This document shows, one piece after another, positions 54,595-64,000 of a stretch of 64,000 nucleotides of DNA (position 1 is its first letter; every line of letters starts with the position of its first letter). Source of the stretch: Burkholderiales bacterium C2. Lineage in GTDB: Bacteria > Pseudomonadota > Gammaproteobacteria > Burkholderiales > Burkholderiaceae_C. A program made the translations under genes and the position numbers. The notes beneath the pieces were generated by a model, which was not told the DNA's origin, searched no databases, and saw nothing but the letters and a program-made list of their open reading frames with translations. The DNA lies in the NCBI GenBank assembly GCA_005503085.1, contig SCOI01000020.1, positions 53,241 through 117,240 on the forward strand, written 5' to 3'.

Positions 54595-55376
54595 ACACCA
54601 CCCCGAGCTTTCCCATCGACCTTGTCGGTGCCGGCCCCGGCGACCCCGAGCTGCTGACCGTCAAGGCGCTCAAGCGCCTGCAGGCGGCCGATGTCGTGCT
54701 GGTCGACGATCTGGTCGATGCCCGCGTGCTGGCGCTGCTGCAGCCTCACACCCGGGTGCTGAAGGTCGGCAAGCGGGGCGGCTGCGTGTCGACCGAGCAG
54801 CGCTTCATCCACGAACTGATGATCCGCGAGGCGCGCAGCGGCGCGCGCGTCGTGCGGCTGAAGGGCGGCGATCCCTTTGTCTTCGGCCGTGGCGGCGAGG
54901 AGGTCGACGCCTTGCGCGCCGCCGGCCTGGAGGTCGAGATCGTCAACGGCCTTACCGCCGGCCTGGCCGGGCCGGCCAGCATCGGCATCCCGGTGACCGA
55001 CCGGCGCTGCACGCCGGGCGTGGCCCTGGTGACTGGCCATAGCGCTGAGGGCAGCGGCGACGGCGGCCGCGCGCCCGACTGGGCGGCGCTGGCCAGGAGC
55101 GGCCTGACCCTGGTGATCTATATGGGCGTGGCCCGCTGCGCCGACATCGTGGCCCAGCTGCGCGCGGCCGGCATGCGCGGCGACATGCCGGCGGCGGTGA
55201 TCTCTGCGGCGCATACCGAGCGGCAGCGCGAGGCGCTGACGACCCTGGACGAACTGGTCGAGACGATACGCACGCAAGGGCTGGGCAGCCCGGCGATTCT
55301 GGTGATCGGGGAGGTGGTCGATCTGGCGGCGGTCGTGCCGCGGCAGATCGTTGGCGAGGCTCAGGCCTTCGGCTGA
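54591..55376 (+). CDS. cobA: Uroporphyrinogen-III C-methyltransferase
   Basis: The 261-residue protein is a single SUMT domain: IDLVGAGPGDPELLTVKALK, VVLVDDLVD, VRLKGGDPFVFGRGGEE, NGLTAGLAGPASIGIPVTDR and TLVIYMGVAR. It methylates uroporphyrinogen III to precorrin-2, which is then made into sirohaem for NirB. It lacks the CysG dehydrogenase/chelatase part, so those steps must come from elsewhere. The ATGA overlap with nasA makes it the last gene of the nitrate operon. Confidence 0.93.
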   Translation: MNTTPSFPIDLVGAGPGDPELLTVKALKRLQAADVVLVDDLVDARVLALLQPHTRVLKVGKRGGCVSTEQRFIHELMIREARSGARVVRLKGGDPFVFGRGGEEVDALRAAGLEVEIVNGLTAGLAGPASIGIPVTDRRCTPGVALVTGHSAEGSGDGGRAPDWAALARSGLTLVIYMGVARCADIVAQLRAAGMRGDMPAAVISAAHTERQREALTTLDELVETIRTQGLGSPAILVIGEVVDLAAVVPRQIVGEAQAFG

Positions 55377-55413
55377 ACAGGCTCGCTGATCGCAGTTGAG
55401 CCCCGCCCCGGCC

Positions 55414-56964
55414 TCATCCCAACCTGAATCTGCTCATCAGTCCCGCCAGCTTCACCGCCTGATCCTGCAGTGAGGCGGCGGCGGCGGCGCTTTCCTCGAC
55501 CAGGGCCGCGTTCTGCTGCGTCATCTGGTCGAGCTCGCCGACCGCGCCGCTGATGCGGGCGATGCCGCCGCTTTGCTCGCTGGCGGCGCTGCTGATCTCG
55601 CTGATGATGTCGCTGACCCGGCCGACGCTGGAGACGATCTCGTCCATCGTGCTGCCGGCGTCCTGCACCAGCCGGGCGCCGGTCTCGACCTTGTCGACGC
55701 TGGCCCCTATCAGGCCCTTGATCTCGCGTGCGGCCTGGGCGCTGCGCTGCGCCAGGCTGCGCACCTCGGCGGCCACCACCGCGAAACCGCGGCCCTGTTC
55801 GCCGGCGCGGGCCGCTTCGACCGCCGCATTCAGAGCGAGGATATTGGTCTGGAAGGCGATGCCGTCGATCACGCCGATGATGTCGGCAATCTTCTTCGAG
55901 CTGCTGTTGATCTCGTCCATCGTTGCGACCACCTGGCCGACCACGGCGCCGCCGCGCTGCGCGACCTCGGCGGCGCTGCCGGCCAGTTGCTTGGCGGTGG
56001 CGGCGGCGCTGGCGCTGTGGCCGATGGTGCCGCTGAGCTCGCTCATCGCGCTGGCGCTTTGCTGCAGATTCGAGGCGGTGTGCTCGGTGCGGGTCGACAG
56101 GTCCAGATTGCCGCTGGCCACCTCGCTGCTGGCCACCTGGATGCTCTCCGAGGCCTGGCGCACCTGGCCGACGATATCGGCCAGCGACTGCTGCATCTGG
56201 CCCAGGGCCGTCATCATCGCGCTGGCTTCATCGCGGCCCTGGGCGGCCGGTGCGCGCCCGAGGTCGCCGGCGGCGATGCGGCTGGCCACCTGCTGCGCCT
56301 CGGTCAGCGGCGCGACGATGGACAGCGCGATGCGCCAGGCCAGCAGCAGGGCCACCGCGACAAAAACCGCAAAGGCCAGCAGAAAGCCGACAAAGATGCT
56401 CTGCACCATGCCGTCGACCTTGCTGAACACCGCCTCGGCGGTCTTGTTCAAAGTGGCCTCGATATCGGCCAGCATCGCGGCGGCCGGCTGATAGCCGGCA
56501 TCGGCTGCCTTCATCGCCGCCTGGGCTTCCTGGGCGTCGGCATAGCCGCTGGCCAGCAGCTGAGCAGCCACCGGCGCGACCGCCTTGCGATAGATGTCGA
56601 TATGGCCACGAAAGCGCTGCAGATTGTCCTGCGACTCCTGGGTTGCGGCGAGCTTGCCAAAGTCCGCCATCGCCTGATCCAGTCCTTGCTGGGCCTTGTC
56701 CCAGGCGGCCTTCGCGGCCTTGGTCTCGGTGTCCTGGAAGATCGAGGCCACCATGGTCGCGGTGGCGGCCTGGCTTTCGAGCAGCTTGCTGCGCGCCGCC
56801 ACGGTGGCATTGTTGACCGGGATCAGCTGCTGGGTGATGCCGGCCAGGCCTTGCTGGGCCACATGCATGCCGAAGCCGCCAATGGCCACCAGCAGGGCGG
56901 TCATCAACACCAGCAGGCCGAAACCCAGCAGCAGGCGGGGGCGGATCTTGAAATTGCGCAACAT
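55414..56964 (-). CDS. Methyl-accepting chemotaxis protein (516 aa), tandem copy 1
   Basis: TM1 spans 10-32. A periplasmic helical domain (33-190; [20 protein letters not shown]) precedes TM2 (192-215), HAMP ([20 protein letters not shown]) and a signalling domain with [20 protein letters not shown]. The C-terminal 300 residues are nearly the same as those of the next gene upstream (56997-58535), while the sensor halves differ, as expected for a duplicated receptor with new ligand specificity. It converges on cobA with a 37-base gap. No docking pentapeptide is seen at the C-terminus. Confidence 0.9.
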   Translation of the reverse strand: MLRNFKIRPRLLLGFGLLVLMTALLVAIGGFGMHVAQQGLAGITQQLIPVNNATVAARSKLLESQAATATMVASIFQDTETKAAKAAWDKAQQGLDQAMADFGKLAATQESQDNLQRFRGHIDIYRKAVAPVAAQLLASGYADAQEAQAAMKAADAGYQPAAAMLADIEATLNKTAEAVFSKVDGMVQSIFVGFLLAFAVFVAVALLLAWRIALSIVAPLTEAQQVASRIAAGDLGRAPAAQGRDEASAMMTALGQMQQSLADIVGQVRQASESIQVASSEVASGNLDLSTRTEHTASNLQQSASAMSELSGTIGHSASAAATAKQLAGSAAEVAQRGGAVVGQVVATMDEINSSSKKIADIIGVIDGIAFQTNILALNAAVEAARAGEQGRGFAVVAAEVRSLAQRSAQAAREIKGLIGASVDKVETGARLVQDAGSTMDEIVSSVGRVSDIISEISSAASEQSGGIARISGAVGELDQMTQQNAALVEESAAAAASLQDQAVKLAGLMSRFRLG

Positions 56965-56996
56965 CGAGGGGGACCTTTGAAAGCTGGGGGAGAAAC

Positions 56997-58535
56997 TCAG
57001 AGCTTGAAACTGCTGACCAGCTCGGCCAGCTTCAGCGCCTGCTCGCTCAGCGACTCGGCCGCTGCCGCGCTTTCTTCCACCAGCGCGGCGTTCTGCTGCG
57101 TCATTTGATCGAGCTGACCGACCGAAGCATTGACCGTGCCAATGCCCTGGCTCTGCTCGACGGTGCTGGCGCTGATCTCGGCAATGATGTCGGTGACACG
57201 TTTCACGCTGGCGACGATCTCGTCCATGGTGCTGCCGGCGTCCTGCACCAGGCGGGCGCCGGTCTCGACTTTGTCGACGCTGCTGCCGATCAGACCCTTG
57301 ATCTCGCGCGCGGCCTCGGCGCTGCGCTGCGCCAGCGAACGCACCTCGCTGGCCACCACCGCGAAGCCGCGGCCCTGCTCGCCGGCCCGGGCCGCTTCGA
57401 CGGCCGCATTCAAGGCGAGGATATTGGTCTGGAAGGCGATGCCGTCGATCACGCCGATGATGTCGGCAATCTTCTTCGAGCTGCTATTGATCTCGTCCAT
57501 CGTGGCCACCACCTGGCCGACCACGGTGCCGCCGCGCTGCGCCACCTGGGCGGCGCTGTGGGCCAGCTGGTTGGCGGTGCTGGCGGCGTCGGCGCTCTGG
57601 CGCACGGTGCCGGTCAGCTGGCTCATCGAGCTGGCGGCCTGCTGCAGATTCGACGCGGTCTGCTCGGTGCGCTGGCTCAGGTCGGTGTTGCCGGTGGCGA
57701 TCTCGCGGCTGGCGGTCTGGATGCTGTCAGCGCTGTGGCGCACCTCGCCGACGACGCGGTTCAGCGCCTCGCGCATCGCACCCAGCGCGCGCTGCAGATC
57801 GCCGATCTCGTCGGCCCGCGGCTGCGCGGCGATGCGCTGGCTCAGGTCCCCCTGACCGATGCGTTCGGCCTGGCCGACCAGCTCGCGCAGCGGCGTCGAG
57901 ATCGAGCGCACCAGATAGAAGGTCGCGATCGCCAGGCCCAGCACGATCAGGCCCATCACCAGCGCGACGATCCAGACCGTGCGCATGCGCTCGGCGCCGG
58001 CCTGCTCGCGCAGCGCGTCGGAGCGCTGCTGCTGCAGCTTGACGAAGTCGGCCTGGGCGTCCAGATAGGTCGCGATGGCCGGCAGCATCTTGCCCTGCAG
58101 CGCTGCCACCGAGGCCTCGGCCTGGCCCTCGGTCTTGAGCTTGCCGGCCTCGTTGCGGCTCGCGATATAGGCCTTGCGGGTGTCGGCGATGCGGGCCATC
58201 GCGGCTTTCTCCTCATCCGAGGTGGCCAGGGCCTCCAGCTCCTTCTGCATCTCGGAGATCGTGGCCGTGGTGGCATCGATCTGGGGCTTGAAGGTGGTGG
58301 CCACAGCGCCGTCGCTGCTCAGCAGCCCCGCCGCAGCGCGGGCGGCATTGGCCTCGGTCAGGCCGCGCCAGCGCAGCGCCAGCTCGAACTTGCGTTGCTG
58401 GGCCTGCTGGGTCTGCTGGGCCTGGGCCTGCAGCTTGGCGGTGCGGGTGGCCGAGGCCACCGTCATCAGCAGCACCGTGGCCGCCAGCGCGATGACGGGC
58501 AGCCACAGCTTGGTAGCGATCGAGAGGGACTTCAT
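56997..58535 (-). CDS. Methyl-accepting chemotaxis protein (512 aa), tandem copy 2
   Basis: ATG 58535 gives [20 protein letters not shown], the start of TM1. A periplasmic four-helix bundle (about 35-190) contains the charged EAVQ-like and [16 protein letters not shown] stretches. TM2, HAMP ([20 protein letters not shown]) and the signalling hairpin follow. Its signalling half closely matches the neighbouring copy at 55414. It is the upstream of the two genes; only 32 bases separate them, so both may share one transcript. Confidence 0.9.
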   Translation of the reverse strand: MKSLSIATKLWLPVIALAATVLLMTVASATRTAKLQAQAQQTQQAQQRKFELALRWRGLTEANAARAAAGLLSSDGAVATTFKPQIDATTATISEMQKELEALATSDEEKAAMARIADTRKAYIASRNEAGKLKTEGQAEASVAALQGKMLPAIATYLDAQADFVKLQQQRSDALREQAGAERMRTVWIVALVMGLIVLGLAIATFYLVRSISTPLRELVGQAERIGQGDLSQRIAAQPRADEIGDLQRALGAMREALNRVVGEVRHSADSIQTASREIATGNTDLSQRTEQTASNLQQAASSMSQLTGTVRQSADAASTANQLAHSAAQVAQRGGTVVGQVVATMDEINSSSKKIADIIGVIDGIAFQTNILALNAAVEAARAGEQGRGFAVVASEVRSLAQRSAEAAREIKGLIGSSVDKVETGARLVQDAGSTMDEIVASVKRVTDIIAEISASTVEQSQGIGTVNASVGQLDQMTQQNAALVEESAAAAESLSEQALKLAELVSSFKL

Positions 58536-58677
58536 GCGGCACAGTCTCCTTGTTGTTGTCCGGGGCCACGGCAAGGCCATGCCCTATCGGTGCTTATCGG
58601 CGCCCCTGGTTGGATCTTGAGCGCTATGCGCTCTGTTAGGCTGGCGCCTGCACCGGACCAACCCCTCCCATTCCGCC

Positions 58678-59441
58678 ATGAGCTTTCTGGCCATCGACAT
58701 CGGCAACACCCGTCTCAAGTGGGCGCTCTACGCCTCGCCCCAGCCCGGCGCGGTGCTGCTGGCCCATGGCGCGGTGTTCCTGGAGAATATCGACCGGCTG
58801 GCCGAGGCCGAATGGCGCGAGCTGCCGCAGCCGCACAGCGTGCTGGGCTGCAATGTGGCCGGCGACGCGGTGCGCCGCCGGGTCGAGGAGCAGCTGGAGC
58901 TGTGGGATATCGAGCCGCGTTGGGTCGTGTCCTCGGCCCATGCGGGCGGCGTCACGAATGGTTATGACCACCCCGGCCGCCTCGGCACCGACCGTTTTGT
59001 CGCGCTGATCGGCGGCCGCCACCATGTGCTGGCGCGCGGCCCGGCCCGGGCCGCGCTGGTCGTGATGGTGGGCACGGCCGTCACGGTGGATGCGATCGAC
59101 GCCGAGGGGCACTTCCTCGGCGGCCTGATCCTGCCCGGCCACGGCATCATGCTGCGCGCGCTGGAGGGCGGCACGGCCGGCCTGCGCGTGCCGACCGGCG
59201 AGGTGCGAGAGTTCCCGACCAATACCTCGGACGCGCTGACCAGTGGTGGCAACTACGCGATCACCGGTGCCATCGAGCGCATGCACCGCCACCTGAAGCA
59301 ACGTGCCGGCCACGAGCCGCTGACCCTGATGACCGGCGGTGCCGGCTGGAAGGTCTCACCGGCGCTGGACATCGAGCATGAGTTGATCGAAAGCCTGATC
59401 TTCGACGGGATCCTGACGCTGCAGGCGCACCGGCTGGCGCT

Positions 59442-59445
<4 letters not shown>
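58678..59445 (+). CDS. coaX: Type III pantothenate kinase
   Basis: The 255-residue protein has the ASKHA-fold signatures [58 protein letters not shown] and [14 protein letters not shown]. CoaX phosphorylates pantothenate in the first committed step of coenzyme A synthesis; the type III form is not inhibited by CoA and needs a monovalent cation. It converges on hslU, and the last codons overlap: TAG ends at 59445 and the hslU stop is 59442-59444. Confidence 0.93.
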
Positions 59446-60748
<1,303 letters not shown>

Positions 60749-60752
<4 letters not shown>

Positions 60753-61300
60753 TCCAGGATCTCTATCGTGTGATTCAGATTGGTGTAGATGCAGATCTCG
60801 CCGGCGATCACCAGCGACTGCTTGACGATGTCGGCGGCGCTCAGCTCGCTGTGGTTCAGCAGCGCCTTGGCGGCGGCCTGGGCATAGGCACCGCCCGAGC
60901 CGATCGCGACGATGCCCTGCTCGGGTTCCAATACATCGCCGTTGCCGGTGATGATCAGCGAGGCTGTGCGATCGGCGACGGCCAGCATGGCTTCGAGCCG
61001 GCGCAGCACGCGGTCGGTGCGCCAGTCGCGCGTCAGCTCGACGGCGGCACGCACCAGATGCCCCTGGTGCTTCTCCAGCTTGGCCTCGAAGCGCTCGAAC
61101 AGCGTGAAAGCGTCGGCGGTGGCGCCGGCAAAACCGGCCAGCACCTTGTCGTGGTGCAACTTGCGCACCTTGCGGGCGCTGGCCTTGAGGATGATGTGTC
61201 CCAGGGTCACTTGGCCGTCGCCGCCGATGGCGACCTGATTGCCGCGGCGCACGCTGACGATGGTCGTGCCGTGATAAACGGGATGTTGTTGTTGGTCCAT
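60749..61300 (-). CDS. hslV: ATP-dependent protease peptidase subunit HslV
   Basis: From ATG 61300 the protein is 183 residues long. A short leader [11 protein letters not shown] precedes the catalytic Thr12 of TTIVSVRR, which becomes the N-terminal nucleophile after cleavage. [48 protein letters not shown] and [10 protein letters not shown] follow. It forms the double-ring peptidase chamber. A longer in-frame start at 61336 would add 12 residues and is less likely. A GAGAA ribosome site precedes the ATG. Confidence 0.95.
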
Positions 61301-61367
61301 AGGGTTCTCAGGTGGTGCCGCCGCCGATCTATTCAAGCATCGGTGCGTGCAATGCCCAGCGAAGCGG

Positions 61368-61433
61368 TTCTGGCTAGGCGCCGGGCCGAAGACAGTACCG
61401 AGGGTACGGCGAGGCCAGGCAACGACGCCAGAA
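61368..61433. repeat. Extragenic palindromic repeat, short form
   Basis: TTCTGGC (61368-61374) and GCCAGAA (61427-61433) are perfect inverted ends. GTACC GAG GGTAC (61395-61407) is a perfect central hairpin. The blocks CTAGGCG, GTAC..GGGTACG..GAGG and CAACGACGC occur in the same order in the reverse complement of the 33714-33846 element, so this is a shorter, diverged copy. It lies between hslV and the STAS-like gene. Confidence 0.65.
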
Positions 61434-61450
61434 GGGCATTTCGCGCGCCG

Positions 61451-63244
61451 TCAGGCCTGGCGGACCTTGACCTTGGCGTGCTCGTTGATCCCCATCGCGC
61501 CAAAGAACAGCGCCACCAGGCGGTGGGCCTCGCTGAACACCACGGCGCGGTTCTCGCTGCGCCGGCTCAGCACCCAGTTCAGCAGATCGCCGGCCGCCAT
61601 GAAGTCCAGCCGTATCAGCTTGGGGCAGGCAATCGTCACCAGGCTGGCCGCGCCCAGCTCGGCCGTCATCAGCTGCAGGGTCTCGCTGATGTCGCCGCTG
61701 AGCTGGCCGGACAGCTCCAGCTGCACGGCCGAGGGCATGCGGGCCTGTTCGGTGATGGTCGATTCGAGGAAGCTGGTAGTCACCGCGGCCGAATCGGGAT
61801 GGGCATTGCTGCTGGGCGGGCTGCTGGTGGACAGGGTCAGTCCGCTGACCCGCACCCGGCAGACCGCACGCTCCCAGGATGGCGGCGAGACCTCGTAGGT
61901 CACGCAGTAATCGATCGCGGCCTCGTCGAACTGGTCGGGCCGGTTGACCAGACGCAAGGTTTCCAGGCGCAGCATCCAGATGGCCGGGTCGACATCGCGG
62001 GCGCCGACCGGTGCCAGCTCGCGCAGCTGCTGCAGGAACTGATCGCCGGCCAGCCAGCGCATATCGACCTGCTGGCCGGCCCAGCGCCTGAACAGCTCGC
62101 GCAGCCTGGCACAGCCCTCGGTGTCGAGGCGGCGCAGCGCGGCCCAGTCCAGCACCCAGGGCATGGGCAGGTTTTCGCAGCGCTTTTGCAGCTGGGCCAC
62201 CGACTCGGCATCCAGATACTCGGGGGCGGCCCAGCAGACGCCGCCGGCCGAGCCCATGGGCGCACGTTCCTTGCTGAGCCCTTCGGCCACCAGCTTGGGC
62301 AGCGAAAACCACTGCGGCGGCGACAGGCCGAACAGATGCACATAGTCCAGCGCCAGCGACTCGAACTTGGCCTGCTGGGCGGTGGCCCGGTAGAGATCGA
62401 AGGCGACCAGCCAGGTTTCGGCATGCTGATGGCGCGACCCACCGGGCCTGATCAGGGCCGTCAGGCCCTGCTCGCAGCTTGCGTAGTCGGCGTTCGCAAA
62501 GGCGATCACCATCTCGTCGAGCTCGGGGTCGTGCACCATCTCGTTGACTGCCACGGCTACCGGCTCGACCGCGCGGAAACTCAGCGGCGCTGGCGCCGCA
62601 GTGGGCGGCAGTGCGAAGGAGCGGCTGTCATTGCTGAAGCTCAGCGGCTGCAGCGAGGGCAGCACGCTGGGCTTGGCATCGGACAGCGGCGGCAGGCCCG
62701 CGCCCATCACGGCAGCGGCCGGCGGCGGCACCGATTCGAGTCGCTCGACCTCCTCGGGCGTCGCGAACTGGCTGACGCGCGCCGGCGGCGGCGCGGTGGT
62801 CGTGGTGGCGGAGAAATGCACCGGCCGGGTGCTGGTCTCGAAAAAGCCCGGCGGATGGTTGCCGGCGATCTGGGTCGGCGCGAAGCTCTCGCCGACCATC
62901 TGCTGCTCGATCTCGTCGATCTTGGCCTTGACGCCCAGATCGATCTTGGAGTTCAGGTCGCTGCTGCGCTCGATCTCGTCGATGCGCGAGCTGCTGCTGC
63001 CCAGGGCGGCGAGCTGCTCGGGGCTGAGCCCTTCGCGGCGCACGCGGCGCAGCATGTCGAGCTCGCGCTTGCGCACGAAATCATTGCGGCGCTTGCGCTC
63101 CACCATCGCGCGCAACTCGGCCTTGGCGAGATCGCCCTCCGGGTCGTCCTGGCGCGAATTGATCTCCGCCCAGTCGGTCGTCGGGTTGGCCACAAAGCGC
63201 GCGACCTTGCGGAAGAAACTCTCGCCGTCTTTCGGTTCTGTCAT
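61451..63244 (-). CDS. Large protein with C-terminal STAS-like domain (597 aa)
   Basis: The N-terminal 130 residues are charged and helical (KAELRAMVERKRRNDFVRKR, MLRRVRREGLSPEQLAAL). A proline- and serine-rich linker (130-220) follows, then a mainly helical middle domain with repeated tryptophans (AETWLVAFDLYRATAQQAKF). The C-terminal 110 residues (VQLELSGQLSGDISETLQLM, RLDFMAAGDLLNWVLSRRSE) resemble a STAS or STAS-like domain. It lies between hslV and dksA, an arrangement I associate with Burkholderiales. Function is unknown; a regulatory or scaffold role is a guess. It has no membrane helix or signal peptide. Confidence 0.7.
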   Translation of the reverse strand: MTEPKDGESFFRKVARFVANPTTDWAEINSRQDDPEGDLAKAELRAMVERKRRNDFVRKRELDMLRRVRREGLSPEQLAALGSSSSRIDEIERSSDLNSKIDLGVKAKIDEIEQQMVGESFAPTQIAGNHPPGFFETSTRPVHFSATTTTAPPPARVSQFATPEEVERLESVPPPAAAVMGAGLPPLSDAKPSVLPSLQPLSFSNDSRSFALPPTAAPAPLSFRAVEPVAVAVNEMVHDPELDEMVIAFANADYASCEQGLTALIRPGGSRHQHAETWLVAFDLYRATAQQAKFESLALDYVHLFGLSPPQWFSLPKLVAEGLSKERAPMGSAGGVCWAAPEYLDAESVAQLQKRCENLPMPWVLDWAALRRLDTEGCARLRELFRRWAGQQVDMRWLAGDQFLQQLRELAPVGARDVDPAIWMLRLETLRLVNRPDQFDEAAIDYCVTYEVSPPSWERAVCRVRVSGLTLSTSSPPSSNAHPDSAAVTTSFLESTITEQARMPSAVQLELSGQLSGDISETLQLMTAELGAASLVTIACPKLIRLDFMAAGDLLNWVLSRRSENRAVVFSEAHRLVALFFGAMGINEHAKVKVRQA

Positions 63245-63286
63245 GCGCGCCGGACCTTGGCTGGGTGGTGAGAGGACAGGACGGGC

Positions 63287-64000
63287 TCAGTCCCCGAACA
63301 TCTTCTGCTTCAGCTCACGCCGCTGCTGGGCTTCCAGGGACAGATTGGCGGTCGGGCGGGCGATCAGCCGGCCCAGGCCGATGGGCTCGCCGGTCTCGTC
63401 GCAATAGCCGTACTCGCCGGTATCCAGGCGTGCCAGCGACTGCATGATCTTCTTCAGCAGCTTGCGCTCGCGGTCGCGGGTGCGCAACTCCAGCGCGTGC
63501 TCTTCCTCGATCGTTGCGCGGTCGGCCGGATCGGGGACGATGGAGGTGTCTTCGCGCAGATGCTCGGTGGTCTCGCCGGCGTTCGACAGCACGCCGTCCT
63601 TCAGCGCCGTCAGCTTGGCGCGGAAGAACTCGATCTGCTTGTCGTTCATGTACTCGGCTTCGGGCATGGCCATGACCTCGGCGTCGGTCAGTTCATGACC
63701 GGCCTTGGTCTTCCAGGCGTTGACGAGTTTGGGGTCGGCCTTGGCGGCGCTCTTGGGACTTTCAATCACGGGCGTACTCATTTGTCGCGTCGGCGGCTTC
63801 GGGGGCGCAAAACGATCTGCAAACCGGCTGCTGCCGAGGGGTGGTGCTGCCGCCTCGAGTGTGGCTACCGAGGCGGAGGAGGAGGAATCCAGTGCGGCGG
63901 CCTTGGCCTTCGCGCTGCTGCCGCTGTGGCTGCTTTTGCCAGCCTTGACGGTCGGCCGCCCTTCGTCTGCCGGGGCAGTGGTCGGGGTGGGTTTCGGGGC
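63287..64000 (-). CDS. dksA: RNA polymerase-binding factor DksA, 5' end beyond the window
   Basis: The conserved part runs from about 63781: NDKQIEFFRAKLTALKDGVL, the coiled coil with DPADRATIEEEHALELRTRD, and DTGEYGYCDETGEPIGLGRL ending KQKMFGD. DksA binds the RNA polymerase secondary channel and, with ppGpp, mediates the stringent response. The zinc-finger cysteines are mostly lost: one C remains (YGYCDETG) and the distal pair is replaced (LSLEAQQ), as in other zinc-independent DksA proteins. ATG 63781 lacks a good ribosome site. The same frame stays open without a stop through 73 more codons to the right edge, encoding an A/S/P/K-rich segment (for example SSHSGSSAKAKAAAL). The true start is therefore probably outside. 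Confidence 0.85.
   Translation of the reverse strand, partial: APKPTPTTAPADEGRPTVKAGKSSHSGSSAKAKAAALDSSSSASVATLEAAAPPLGSSRFADRFAPPKPPTRQMSTPVIESPKSAAKADPKLVNAWKTKAGHELTDAEVMAMPEAEYMNDKQIEFFRAKLTALKDGVLSNAGETTEHLREDTSIVPDPADRATIEEEHALELRTRDRERKLLKKIMQSLARLDTGEYGYCDETGEPIGLGRLIARPTANLSLEAQQRRELKQKMFGD

Noticed and set aside
61304..61337. Heat-shock (sigma-32) promoter for hslVU: CTTGAA on the minus strand at 61332-61337 with CACCACCT 14 bases downstream.
   Set aside because: The -35 match is perfect but the -10 is weak, and the predicted start would fall only a few bases before the hslV ATG, leaving no room for the ribosome site.

Overview
The window is 64 kb of high-GC chromosomal DNA from a betaproteobacterium of the order Burkholderiales. 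The gene families, the coaX / hslUV / STAS-like / dksA neighbourhood, the PEP-CTERM proteins and the three chemoreceptors suggest the Roseateles-Pelomonas-Mitsuaria-Rubrivivax group; that placement is inference. I see no rRNA, tRNA, CRISPR array, phage or complete insertion sequence. Coding density is high and no gene-free gap exceeds 300 bases.

Layout. 1-8.8 kb: small membrane proteins, a GntR regulator, a QseBC/PmrAB-like two-component pair, a TonB-dependent receptor, a PEP-CTERM protein, CreA and a VOC protein. 8.9-15.8 kb: a PQQ-type sugar dehydrogenase with a PEP-CTERM tail, an OmpA-like lipoprotein with a coupled small gene, a PCMT-like methyltransferase, EthD, VOC and GNAT proteins, and EF-G. 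15.9-18.8 kb: a compact unit of ArsR regulator and DUF72 protein, divergent from a short cytochrome P450 and an ABM monooxygenase. 18.9-26.0 kb: a CorA-like protein, a hybrid histidine kinase, a PepSY / cytochrome b561 / outer-membrane-protein group, and the divergent two-component system that probably controls that group. 26.0-31.1 kb: a frameshifted lytic transglycosylase, and a LysR regulator divergent from a GalD/PrpF-like isomerase, a TctC binding protein and a porin, which together look like a uptake and catabolism unit for a carboxylic acid. 31.1-41.3 kb: ChaA antiporter, methyltransferase, rhodaneses, a chemoreceptor, a YdjM-like hydrolase, GST, a MocR regulator, GNAT and a lipoprotein. 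41.6-44.9 kb: the fused isobutyryl-CoA mutase IcmF.

45.0-55.4 kb is a complete nitrate assimilation locus: nasT (ANTAR antiterminator), nrtABC transporter, nirBD nitrite reductase, nasA nitrate reductase and cobA for siroheme. Its control region is the most informative part of the window. It has a near-consensus sigma-54 promoter whose predicted start falls on the first base of a hairpin with an ANTAR-type hexaloop. A second hexaloop hairpin follows and overlaps the 5' arm of a strong intrinsic terminator. NasT, encoded just upstream behind its own sigma-54-like promoter, should release this attenuator. IcmF and nasT diverge around a 22-base inverted repeat resembling acyl-CoA-catabolism operators.

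55.4-64 kb: two tandem chemoreceptors, coaX, hslVU, a STAS-like protein and dksA. The dksA frame stays open to the right edge, so its true start is probably outside the window.

Other points: an in-frame join of galD and tctC that is one base from a stop; two diverged copies of a short palindromic repeat; direct-repeat operators in front of both OmpR-type regulators; and convergent gene pairs whose two stop codons lie inside one hairpin. I did not find a locus that I can defend as a wholly new biological system.
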